Positions 44,500 through 55,143 of a stretch of 64,000 nt of DNA are shown piece by piece. Each line of letters opens with the position of its first letter. Positions within the stretch are counted from its first letter, which is position 1. The position numbers were made by a program, and so were the translations under genes. This DNA comes from Chamaecyparis obtusa (lineage: Eukaryota > Streptophyta > Pinopsida > Cupressales > Cupressaceae). The stretch covers positions 680,501 to 744,500 of the forward strand of contig BSBK01000526.1 of the NCBI GenBank assembly GCA_027943335.1. The letters are read 5' to 3'. The notes below the pieces were generated by a model. The model did no database searches. It saw only the letters and a list, made by a program, of their open reading frames with translations, and was not told where the DNA came from.

Positions 44500-44860
44500 G
44501 CCTCTACTAATACAATACTGTCTCCCTAGCCGCCTAGCCAATCTGACCTCGATAGCCACCTGTGCCGCCTTCTCTGCTTCCAACTCCTGGGTACGCTGAG
44601 CCAAGTGTCACTCTACTGCCTCCAACCAGGTGGTCAGCTCCTCCCGATCTCTCTATGCATCCACCAAGACAGCCTCACGTCCAGCCAACAACTACTATGA
44701 GTGCCTCAAAGCGTAGTACCCCTCTCGAAAGGCTTGCGCCAGTGCTCTCTCCACCTATGACATGCAGACACTCCATGCCTACAGCAACTCCGAGTCTCAT
44801 CAACTGGTCACACTTCCCAAAGGCTGATAACTGAATAATTTCCTCGTGTCATCTGATGCC
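44500..44860 (-). pseudogene. Coiled-coil accessory ORF remnant of the gypsy element
   Basis: The minus strand reads RALAQAFREGYYALRHS, LLAGREAVLVDA, DREELTTWLEAVE and HLAQRTQELEAEKAAQVA with a few stops between. It is a strongly helical, Glu/Arg-rich coiled coil between the CGTACG tract and the 3' LTR. It is similar in style to the coiled-coil modules of the PDS5-bearing element, but I cannot show homology. Confidence 0.5.
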
Positions 44861-45059
44861 CCAACTCACCACTGTAGTGTACCTCAAAACGAAAATGGCG
44901 GTCTATGGGGCAATGCCCCCAGCGGGGTCGAGGGGCAGCGCCCCCGCAGGGTCCAAATTAGCACCTTCAAACCCACCCAGAACTCCATGGAGCACACAAT
45001 TTTTCTGATTTGCTTCTAATCCCATACTCTTTCTGCCAACCACTTCTGTTTTCTTCACT

Positions 45060-45790
45060 ACCTGCTTATGTCCTTCCCTTCGGTACCATACGTCATTCAC
45101 TGTGAACTGTTTTCATTTGTCATCGATTTTTTTTAGAGAACCTTTCCCTCACTGCTGCGACTCCTTGCCCTCAATAATTGTCTTTCGTTTTAATACCATA
45201 CCTGCTTCTTGGCTCTCAACTGTACGGTGCTTTGCTCTTAGTGTGCAAGCCGTACTGTCCAGTCCGTACAGTCTCTATCGCCCTGTATACACAATTAATC
45301 TAGGCCGTATGGACTTTTGCTTCATTTATGTATTATTCTTCCCAGGCTGTATGATCTTTTTTGAAAACCTTAAAGTCGTATGGTAGCTGCAACCTTCTGG
45401 TCGTACGGTCTTCTTCTGTGGTATAAGTCATACGATCCTCAATGTCGTACGGTGTTCAGTTGTTTCCTCTCTTCTGTCGTACGGTGACCACTCTGTGTTC
45501 ATTCTCGCCGTACGGTTTTGAATGTCATACGGTCAAACACCATACGGTTGCTTTTATGTCATTCCTCTTTGTGTCGTACGGTCTGGCAACAATCTGTTTT
45601 CTTTTCTACCATACAGTGGCCTGGTTGTACGATCTTTTGATGACCTTTACCCGCGTGAAGACCTCCCTTTTTTCTTGTTGTTCGATGGAATGACTTTCTT
45701 TGTTTTGTTGTACGGTGTCTTGGCCGTACGGGGTTATGTATCGCAAACACCATATGGTGTACGGTCCTACGGTGCCCTTTGTTTTTTTCG
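45060..45790 (-). repeat. CGTACGG-rich tract of the minus-strand gypsy element
   Basis: GTCGTACGGT, CCGTACGG, GTCATACGG and GTACGGTG variants occur every 15-40 bp over about 700 bp. The tract lies downstream of pol remnants, as at 31220-31640 in the plus-strand relative. The repeat is at the DNA/RNA level: it is not held in one reading frame. Confidence 0.82.
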
Positions 45791-46061
45791 TGCCGTAGGG
45801 TGGTCTCCTTTCCGTGCGGTAGCCTTCTTTCCTCTGCCCGCATGGTGTCTTTGCGCGTCCCATGCGGTGATGTCTTTTGGCATCTCGTGCAATGGTCTAT
45901 GTGCGTCCCACGTGATGGTCTTATGTCCGAGCCGATGGACATGCCACCGTTCAGTGACTACGGCAGGTTCCCCTTTTTTTTTCTTTTTTTTTTTTTAATA
46001 TCCCAACCATAGGGTCATTCGGCCATTAGCCACATGGTGTGGGTGTTTTTTTTTTCAATTC

Positions 46062-49000
46062 TTAATCTAATTGCCTTCCAGATGCTTCTCCGGTCGCTTG
46101 TATGGACAGCTCTCCTGTCGCCTTCCTGATCTCTCGAGTCCCTTTCCATCCTCTCGATTGTTCTGTCCCTCCTCTCGGATCCATCCTCTCCAGGTAAGGT
46201 TTCAATTTGGACTCGTTGATGGCCTCATGTATCTCCATTCCGTCGAGAGTCCACAACTTGACAGCCCCATCGTAGCCGACTTCCCGAAATTTTCCTCGCT
46301 TAATCTCATTCTTTAGAGTGTGCAACCGTTCCCTCAAGCTTTCCCTATCGCCAATTTTTTTTTCAATGGCAATCCAAAGGCTTGGAACCATAAATTCTAC
46401 AGAGACCACGGTCTCTTTCCCATGCATAAGAAGAATGAGAATAAAGATTTTGAAAGCTGCAATCGCCCACCCAGGATTCCAATCATCGCGGACATGAATG
46501 ATCTTAGGTTCCTCTTCCTTGTATTCACCGTACTCTAAGGGAAATATTTCCAGCTCTTCCTCAATACTTAGTATATTGCATGCTGGTCGGAAGAGTTCGC
46601 AATCCTCTATTTGCCAGTGGAAGAGACCCTTCAGTGAATCTGCATCACCCTCTGAGTATTCCCCCAACCTTAGCACACCTTCACTATTTGGTTCCTTTCC
46701 GTCCCTTCCTTCATCCCTTCGATCTTTTTCTTCTTCGGAGTCAGATTCTGAGTCTGAAGAAGAGGCTATCTCTTCCACTCACCATCTGCGTGCGAAGGTC
46801 GATGGTGAACTTCCTCCCCCCATTCTCCATCGAGAGGGTGTTTTTCTTCCAATTGTGGTTTACCTTTGCTGTGACCAGCCACCCTCGACCCAGAATGACA
46901 TCGTAACCCTTCTTTTTCAAAGGTATCACCACAAAATCTAGTACAAATGATTGCGAGCCAATGGTGACCTGTTGTGCCATCAGCGTTCCGAGGGGTTTGA
47001 TACCCTGCTGACCGGCACCTAATAAGTTGAAGGTTGGGGGCCACAAGGTTGGCTTGCCCAATTTCTTCCATGTCTCCTCCGGAAGGACGTTCACTCCTGA
47101 CCCTCCGTCCACTATAGTGTCTGTTAGGATGGAGCCAAGGATGCCCATCTCGACGACTGTTGGGTACCTTCCGTTGTTTAAAGCAAGTATCATCGGGTCA
47201 GTTGCAAACCCTCCAGGGATGTCCGTACGTGTGGTATTTGGCTGCGTGGCCAAGTTCCCCAATAGTGTCATTCCCAAGTGAGGCATGGTGTGAAGGAGGT
47301 CCTGGAGTTTCAGCGGTACCTCTACCTGTAACATTTGTCTCAGAATGTTTTGTTTTGCCTCCCTCCGGCCTGAGGTGGTAGCCATCTCTCATCTTTCTTT
47401 TGGTGCCTTCATCGCCTTCTCTATTTCTGCCTTACCCTTCCGTGCCCCTTGTTTTGCTTGTGATCATGTGATGGCTAGTACCCCCTCGTCACTTCTCATT
47501 CTGTCGATGTTGAGCAAGTTGACCCCAGATTTTGGGCAGTTGGCATCCTCGTAGTTCCCAGGACCACACCAGCGGCAGAGCTTCTGCAAGGTGTCGCCTT
47601 TGTCGCAGTCCCTTGCAAAGTGGCCCCACCGATTGCAAGCTCGGCATTGGATCATCGGCCGACCCTTGGAGTCCTATTGTATTCGACTCGTGTTGGTGTT
47701 GTTATTGCCCCTTCCGCCACCGCGTCGGTTGCCTCCGTACCCGAGGATGCGTTATTGTTAGTCTCTGCCCCTGATGTAGATGGTTGCTCTTGGGTAAATA
47801 ACACTTGTTGATTCCTCATCTTCATGTTGTATGGGCATTCCTTGGTGGAATGACCCATGATCTGACAAATGTCACAAAATGCCATTTTGGGATACGACCC
47901 CTTTGTATGGCCGCTCGCCTTGTAGTCCGTACACCATATGTCAACTTCCCCCTTGCTGGTACCCCCTTTCATGGTCTTGAACTCCATCATTCTCTCCATG
48001 TCCTTTTGGAGTGCCCTGACTTTTTTCTTTAACTCTCCATCACTACCACTATCATCGTCTGAAGTGTCATCTTCGTCGAAAGAGGACTTGCTTCTTTTCT
48101 TCTTGGAGGTCTTATGTTCGCTCTCCAAGTCCATCGCCCGGTTATAGGCGTCTACGTATGAGGTGGGGGGCACTATCTTCATTTTCCTCTGTAGGTTAGA
48201 TTTCAGGCCCTCCACGAACCATCTTTTCTTCAGACCATCCACTGGCTGGCTATCCATTTTTCCGACTAACTCCTTCAGTTGGCGACTGTAAGCCCGCCCA
48301 GTCTCCTTACCTTGTTTGGTACCGTATATCTCGGAAAAAATTTCATTGTCATCCCTCAAAAGCCAATACTCCTTGTGGAATTCTGTCTTGAGTTCGTCCC
48401 AAGTGGTCACCTTTGTTTTGTCCACATCGGAGTACCAGTCGATGGCTACCCCTCTCAGTGTGGCCGAAAACTGTTTTACCCATTATGCGTGGTCGGCGAC
48501 ACCATTCGCCGACCAAATTGTCTCGCACGTACGACAATGCTGAACAGGGTCTTCTTTTCCATCGCCATGGAACTTGGGTAACTTCTCCTTGTTAGCCACC
48601 ATATTCACCCTCGAGGGTGGGGCGGTGGTATGTGCCACCTACTGCGTTGCCGGTTAGGTCGCCGGAAGTGTTTGCTGTACTGGTTGTATGGTAGGTTGGG
48701 ATGGTCTTGCCGGCGTCGGTCCTCCGGAATTGTTCGGTACCATACCGCTTGATGTCCCTGAAATACTAAAATTGTCCAAGCCTGGTGGGCTACTGTGATC
48801 CCCGTGCCCCTCTGCCACTTCGACACTCTCAGCGGCAGCGGTATCCTGAGCCTCCCTCCGTGCGGCTTCCTCTTCTTCCTTCCTCCGGCCTTCTCTTGCT
48901 TCCGTTTGTGGGGTTAAGGTCAAGGACCTGAACAAGCTCCTTGTTTCCTCTAGGCGGTCCTCGTCACTTCTTTCGACCTCCTGGTCAGATTCCTCCAGAC

Positions 49001-49157
49001 CCTCGCCTTCATTTACTCCCTTCAGTAGTCCTTCGACACGTCTTCGGAATCTCTCCCTCCGCTCGGCTTGCTGCTGTGCGAGTACGTCTTGTCTAGCCGC
49101 TTGTTCCTCCTCGAGTCCTTTCTTTAAATTTCTATTTTTATTCAATTGATTAGGCAT
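46062..49157 (-). pseudogene. gypsy gag-protease with RT to integrase core deleted
   Basis: Read from 49157: MPNQLNKNRNLKKGLEEEQA, a charged Gag N-terminus to 48654, then LPKFHGDGKEDPVQHCRTC, a stop near 48480, and the Gag core WDELKTEFHKEYW, RQLKELVGKMDSQ, KRWFVEGLKSNLQRKMKI. Zinc knuckles follow (CTDYKASGHTKGSY worn, CDICQIMGHSTKEC, CRACNRWGHFARDC, CRWCGPGNYEDANC). Protease DTIVDGGSGVNVLPEETWKK lies at ~47110 and LGRGWLVTAKVNHNW near 46880. The frame then runs from the RT leader (DDWNPGWAIAAFKIF) straight into the integrase tail (EFMVPSLWIAIEKKIGDRES), marking a deletion of ~2.3 kb relative to the copy at 28310-30650. Confidence 0.88.
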
Positions 49158-49275
49158 AAATTTTATTCAATCATTGATAAAGTTCTATGGTTTCGTTCTC
49201 ATTCGTCCTCAAGTGGTATTCCCGTTCACCCACTCATTCCATCACTTGCCAGATTCATTTGGCAACGGCGCCAGA

Positions 49276-49568
49276 TGTTTGCCCGCTGGGGTAAACTTAA
49301 TATTGCATGGACATAGTGCAGGAAATATAATGAACACAAAACATATCAGAGAATAATATATACTTTCATTAATCATTCCAACGTATGGGTACATTCACAT
49401 TATAATCATTGTGGCCCCTTTCACCTATAGGTGGTACATATTTATCTACCCAAAGGGGTGTGACCAAACGTCACTGCCCAACCCAACTACCCTTCGATAA
49501 TAACTAATTACCGTCGGAACAACATAACTAATACCCGATATATAATAAAGTAGTCTTTCCGGCTAACA
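49276..49568 (-). repeat. 5' LTR of the minus-strand gypsy element
   Basis: 293 bp, TGTTTGCCCGC ... GGCTAACA on the plus strand. On the minus strand its end is followed by TC and TGGCGCCGTTGCC, the primer-binding site (49261-49273). Confidence 0.92.
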
Positions 49569-50021
49569 TTGTTCACATTAAAAAAGAGGGAAATGGATAG
49601 GAAATATCCTTGTTCACACCAACTCCTTTCATTAAGATACCCTTACAAGCTGTTCATTCATGCGCCATATTCATGTCTTTGATTTCCATATTTATGGACT
49701 TGCACCCATTTATGCATGCTTCCTTGGCTTGAAAAAATGATCAGGCCTTACAATTTGTATTTCAGATTCAAACAAGTTGAAAGAATTTTATATCCATTCA
49801 AACTAAAGTTTACCAGTCAGATTACAATAAAATGAAGCTTTAAATAATCATAATATGTCAACGAAACCATAATGATCAATCATGTAGTGACATTTATGAT
49901 TCTACCTACAGGAAAAAGATGACAATAAAATTTCAAAAGTTTTAAGGGAGTAGAACACAAACACAGTAGATTAAAACTGAAGTGTTCATTAAATGCCATC
50001 ACAAAACAGTTGCAATCTTAC
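49569..50021 (-). other. TAF1: TAF1 intron next to its donor
   Basis: The right target duplication TTGTT (49569-49573) is followed by ordinary AT-rich intron. The donor of the 41-kb intron, GTAAG, is at 50021-50017. Confidence 0.75.
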
Positions 50022-50114
50022 ATTCTCAGGTGTCACCATCCTTCTCAGTTCCTCCTCGGATGGGATACGGAAATTCCGCTTCATAAGCCATAACATTTCA
50101 CCACTTGGCCCCTT
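50022..50114 (-). CDS. TAF1: TAF1 exon, 31 codons
   Basis: It starts after acceptor CTGCAG with KGPSGEMLWLMKRNFRIPSE and ends RRMVTPEN before a consensus GTAAG donor, phase 0 on both sides. It joins upstream CADLQ and downstream VCAYESM, a sequence order typical of plant TAF1. It is too short to stand out alone; splice sites and family similarity define it. Confidence 0.93.
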
Positions 50115-50652
50115 CTGCAGAGATATATATTAAACATGTTAAAATTAATTCCACAATAGAAGAGAAAAATGTTCAACATATTAAACAATCATAACAAAGG
50201 ACTTCATCGACTCTAGAAGTTACTGTTGTATGAGGAAAGATGACATATAGCTGCAACAGTAATCACTAACTTCAAACAATCAAACACGAGCCTCAACTAA
50301 ATTTGGCACACCACTGTGTGAGTTTAGTTCAACTTATTAGGACACTTTCAGGGCACATACATACCTAAACCAACAAGACTGATATCTTATGTGAACATAG
50401 AATTGAAAGAAAAACAAATGTAAAAAAACAGATACAGAAATGTCCATGGTACAGCACATGGAATTAGAAATTAATTTTGAACTGGCAAACAAGTTCAAAC
50501 TTGCCGGTAAAGATTTTCATAGCAAAGATTAATGAGGGTAAAAGTTAACACCCACAGGTATCTGAAAAAACCTCATACATTAAGAATAGAAAACTGGAAT
50601 TCCATAACAACTGCAAGCTTGTGACAGTTATTACCAAACAATCTCACCATAC

Positions 50653-50862
50653 CTGAAGATCTGCGCAGTGCTTTAGCCGCTTCCTAAGAAAAGACTCTGA
50701 ATAATTTGGAAACTGTGCAGCCAATTCATTTGCTCGTACAAAAGGAAGACTCCGAGGCTTCTCTGTCGCACGGAACTCGCGATATATGTACACCAACAGC
50801 CTATTTACCATATAACTTTGAACATTTTTAGATCCTGGAGAAAGCACTTCAATATGAGGCTC
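50653..50862 (-). CDS. TAF1: TAF1 exon, 70 codons
   Basis: It starts after acceptor CATGCAG with EPHIEVLSPGSKNVQSYMVN, continues RLLVYIYREF, and ends LRKRLKHCADLQ before donor GTATGG, phase 0 on both sides. It belongs to the conserved central domain and is a winged-helix-like segment in homologues. Confidence 0.94.
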
Positions 50863-51908
50863 CTGCATGGAAGCATGACAAAGGAAAACAATAAAACTCT
50901 AGAAAAAGTTCAGAATGAATTATATAAATAATATTACACTTCTAATAGCTACATAAAGGAAGAATAGAATCACAGTGCTGTCCTCAAATAACTAATGTAG
51001 GGTCAATAGGATGGACTTTGTAAGGAATATTATGATAGTAAGTAGGGACTAGTAAAAGCAAAAAACAATAAAAAACAAGAATAATAGATTAATTAGAGTA
51101 GCAAATAAACATAGTAGGAGATCAGAGAACCCCGAAAAGATCAGCACACAAGGCCATCAATACAAAACAATCCTGTGAACAGAAAGCCTGAAACAAAAAC
51201 AAGCCATTATATGAACCAAGTTAAAGAGACTAATGTTAAGTACGTATCCTGTCCACAAAAGTCGAGTGAGGACAGAATCTCCAGCAATAAACACAGAAAG
51301 CCGAAACAGAGTCTCATGATGTCCTCAAGAGAAGGGCCTGGATTTGAATGTCCCAGCTAAAGATTCCTGGGAAAATTAAGAGAAAATAAAGAAGGAAGAA
51401 ACTAGATTCTCCACACACAGAACTCTTAGTAAAAAAATACCTCCATGCTGAAAAATAACTTCTAGTTGTGATTTTTTGGCTGTTCACATTAAACACCTGT
51501 ATCTTAGAGCATGTGAATGTTGGCCCTCTCCCAAACTTAAGCATCTTCAATCTGGGAGTTTGGATGCCATAAACAGGAACCTTTCAATAAAGAAAGTTAT
51601 AAAAAGACCCTGTTCCTCGGGAGATTTTCTCAAAACATTTCTCCATGACATGGTTATCTTCCCTTATTTCCAGATAATCTTTTTTCGCTCAAACCTATTT
51701 CATGCTTTTTAAAACATCTCGTATAAGATTTCCATGTGAACATAAAATGAACACACAAATTAACTCAGAAAGAAGGAAACAATAAACATAAAATAGCCCT
51801 TGATGGAACCTTTTTATGCTATCTGACTCTACCAAACCTACTGGCAAATGATACAAAAAAATTTCTTTCAAAGGGGAGTTATAATAAATGTTGTCTCCGC
51901 ATGTGAGC
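50863..51908 (-). other. TAF1: TAF1 intron, unassigned part
   Basis: No coding similarity or repeat edges except the left target duplication TGAGC at 51904-51908. Confidence 0.6.
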
Positions 51909-53495
51909 TTTGATATCCCCATTTATATGCCCCCCTTACTGTTAGTACCAGCTAGCAAGATTGACCTATTAGCACGGTCCCGTAGACCAATGAGATGGTT
52001 AGAGAACCCTTTCAAGGGCTTGTGAAGACATATCAGGGCTTGGAGGGCCAATTTGACAAGCCTTGGGCAGTCTCCTAGATTTTAGGGGGAATCCCTATTT
52101 TTTAGGGACGAACCAAGAATTAGCAAAGACGCACCACAAGACATTCGGGATCAGCCTGGACACTTCTGGCACAATTCCTATTTTTAGGAGAAATCCTAAA
52201 TTTTAGGGAGTGTCAGTTCGCTCGCAGTAGACAGACAACATTAGCAGACGGGGCATCAAACCAAATCCAGATCGGGGTCTAGATGAGAGAACTAGGAGTT
52301 ATTGGAAAATAATTTAATTATTTCTAAAGTTGGAAATAATTAAATAATAATAAAAGTGATTATTTTAATCACTTATTATATAAAAAAGTATTATAATATT
52401 TGGCCCAAGTCCCTAGGCATTAAAATTTCAATTTATAACTTAAAAGGGAGCCAAGTTTATAATGAATAATGACCCCTCATGAAGTTTGAATCCCTAGGTG
52501 GGGGAATTAAATAAAATAAAACACTATTCTATGATTAGAAGGGTGAATAAAAATCCTAATTCCGAAATTGCACTTGGAGGGAAAAATGAAAATGAATAAA
52601 AAGAAGTTCGAGAACCATTTTTCATATCCAAAAATCATTTTTTACACCAACGATATTGTGAAGAGCTCTCTGAAGGGGTTTTTTAGCTAATTTGTTTCTG
52701 AGAACGGAAACTTTTAAAGATTTGGAAGTCTGCAGGAGTGTGAGATCATCAAAAGAATTCTACAGGCAGAGTCCTACAAACATAATATTCATATTTGTCC
52801 AAAATTGTGAGTAAATTGTTCAAATATGAGATGGAGAAGGGCAGATATCAAGGAATTATTTGCAGATCAGAGTTATTGACTGACTTATCATTATTCTATT
52901 ACTAGCTGGGCCAAGCAAAATCAAAGGTTAATCTGGCAGCCTCCAGCTTGGACGCCTAGCAGTGACTTGGGCAAATTTGTATGTGTTTTCCCTTTGTTGT
53001 TGCAGAATCAGTGGATACCAGAGGTCTGCAAGAGAAAATCAGTAATTTTGGAGCAATCTCTGACTGATATTAAAAGCCGTACACCTCCATCTGGGACGTG
53101 GGGGGATGAAACAGTTAAAATTGTCCTCAACCAAGGCATTTCGTCCTGTATTACAGTCTGATCTGTCACCAGATACAGCCAGTGGCACACCAGTCAGCAC
53201 AGTATAAGTTGAAAATTGTTCATCAGGACTTGCTGATAAAAAACTTCCTGGTACGGCAATGTAACTTGGACATTTAAAATAAAAATCAGTGATAAATGTA
53301 GAATTTTGTGTTGTTTCAGATTTGGTTTGACAGCATTGGTCATTTGTTTGTATTTGCAATTATTATCATCAAAAAACAAAAAAACAAAATATAAAACCTC
53401 AAAAAACAAAACAACCACAAATTTGCAAAAGAAAAACAGAATTATGTGCAAAAGTCAGATTTGGTGAAAACACCAATCCGGGGTGCATTATTACA
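51909..53495 (+). mobile_element. Solo LTR, 1587 bp, TSD TGAGC
   Basis: The start TTTGATATCCCCATTT is a mutated form of the TGTNATGTCCCC start and the end is GCATTATTACA. TGAGC flanks both sides (51904-51908 and 53496-53500). There is no primer site or coding region. The partial LTR at 32316-33385 is from the same family. It lies in the TAF1 intron between exons 53937 and 50862, antisense to the gene. Confidence 0.85.
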
Positions 53496-53936
53496 TGAGC
53501 ACTGTTCAATGAATTAGACCATGTCATGTTAACATGATAGTTATATCTAAAACCAAGCATCTTCATGGCTTCCATATAGAAACCCATCCTTCACATTAAT
53601 ATTGCAAGTGCAACGTTTTCCCATTATATACACATTCAAAATAACATGAATGCTCTAAAGGGATCCTTAAATAAGCATTCACAACAAATATTATAGTGCT
53701 GCTCAGATTTCCATACTCCTTATTTCCTTATTGTAGTCAACATATATGACTAGGCAAACGAATCCTGAAAACTTGTGGAATGTTACATCTTTCCAATTAA
53801 AAAAGGTTTGCATGAATTTTAATAATTTAGTTTTAAAAATCAGCTGATCATCATCAATCTTATGGTTAAAGATGTAAATAATGAAGCACCTGAATAAGAT
53901 AATCAAAAACATATAGTATTGAAAATAATTGCCAAC

Positions 53937-54273
53937 CTGCTGCCCTACAACATGTAGATGGTCAATTCGTCTCAAGGAAATTTTCCCTTTTGCTGAACGG
54001 ACTAAGAGAAAGTCTGTTGACGCAACCTTGTGAGGAAATACTGGAGCACGGTACATATTTGTTTCAAGACAGGACTGACTGCAACCAGGTTTAATATCTC
54101 CCAAAAATGGAGATTTATCTGTTGGCTCTAGCTGAATAACCGTGCCTGAACAATTTGATCCATTTCGCAATAAAGCCGCATTTTGGTCAGAAGATGTTAG
54201 CTTCTGATAGTATGTAGATAATCGAGCACCCATGCCAGCATTTCCTAATAAAAGAGGTCTTTCTTCACAGTAC
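53937..54273 (-). CDS. TAF1: TAF1 exon (most 5' exon in the window)
   Basis: It starts after acceptor ATGCAG with one base completing a split codon, then YCEERPLLLGNAGMGARLST, SPFLGDIKPGCSQSC, ETNMYRAPVFPHK, DFLLVRSAKGKISLRRID and HVVGQQ before donor GTTGGC. The YCEERPLLL and KSPFLG elements are diagnostic for TAF1. The donor is weaker than the others. I found no further upstream exon to position 64000, so the preceding intron exceeds 9.7 kb. Confidence 0.95.
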
Positions 54274-55143
54274 CTGCATTGGAAATTCAAATAAATCAAC
54301 TTGTAAGGCATTGCAGGCAATATTCATCTAAAATAACCAACAATATTCAGAACAATCACAATCCAGATAAGAAAACATTGATTACTTTACAAGATCACAT
54401 GTTGTCACAAACATAGATCGGATCTTCAAAGCTGAAACACTGGCATTGACAAGTAAGTTGGTTCTCACTGACCAAGCCACTTCTGGACACTAATTCACAG
54501 TCCATAACACAAAAGATCTGTAAAAATATATCTCTTCTACAAAATCTTGTAGAAGATTGCTTCTACAAAAGGCTAAAACAACTTCAAGCAGAGACCCAAA
54601 CCAATAAGATAGAATACTCTATTCAAAAACACAAAACCAGATAGTCATGGGCCATCAGTATGAACTTGAGCTTTTGTATAGGATTCTATACAATTACCAA
54701 ATAATAAAAATTGATAGAATTGATCTATCATAACATGGCTGATTACACAAAATCTATAGTAAAACAAGGGGCAGCATTTAGTGAAGCGCTTTCTAAATAA
54801 TGCTAGACCACTTTGAGAGGGCCTAGTCTTCAAATGTCCTAGATAATATCTCAAATGGCATCCAAGTCAATATTATGTCCATCTACTGATTCCTACATTC
54901 TTCATATTTTCTTGTAACGGCTAACTCAATTAAATATATCATCGGGCTGACCAATAATAATAAAAATCGGCTGCATTTACCAGATATGCAAACCCCTACC
55001 ATTATATTAGGCATAGAACACCAGTCCGTCCTCTTCAAATGTTTCAACTCAAACTATGTGAACAATGCCAACTAAAACTTATACTGTCAAGTTTGTGCTT
55101 AATTGCCACAATGCTTGATCATGCATCAAATCAGTGGATAATA
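54274..55143 (-). other. TAF1: TAF1 intron, unassigned part
   Basis: AT-rich intron with no recognised feature. Confidence 0.6.

Larger units (their letters stand above)
43982..49568 (-). mobile_element. Complete Ty3/gypsy deletion derivative, 5587 bp, TSD TTGTT
   Basis: LTRs of 293 bp lie at 43982-44274 (3') and 49276-49568 (5'), reading TGTTAGCC ... GGGTAAACA on the minus strand. TTGTT flanks both sides (43977-43981, 49569-49573). The primer site after the 5' LTR is TGGCGCCGTTGCC. Gag and protease are present, but RT, RNase H and most of the integrase are deleted. The 3' half holds the CGTACG-rich tract, a coiled-coil pseudo-ORF and a polypurine tract (AAAAAAG mixed with G-runs; on the plus strand CTTTTTTGGGGGGTGA). 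It is the same family as the fragment at 16025. Confidence 0.92.
1898..54273 (-). other. TAF1: TAF1 gene, partial, spanning nearly the whole window
   Basis: Six exons on the minus strand encode a continuous, stop-free segment of TFIID subunit 1, the scaffold of the RNA polymerase II pre-initiation complex in the nucleus. Splice phases agree at every junction. Visible introns are 3074, 538, about 41,407, 4934 and 882 bp. The segment covers the conserved central region (DUF3591 family, the region assigned histone acetyltransferase activity in other TAF1 proteins) and the start of the acidic region behind it. The N-terminal TBP-binding part and ubiquitin-like segment should lie beyond the right edge, and the zinc knuckle and bromodomain beyond the left edge. 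Absence of stops and frameshifts argues for a working gene. Confidence 0.93.

Noticed and set aside
45442..45998. Plus-strand Phe/Ser-rich frames
   Set aside because: They are antisense to the gypsy element's CGTACG tract and have no family similarity.
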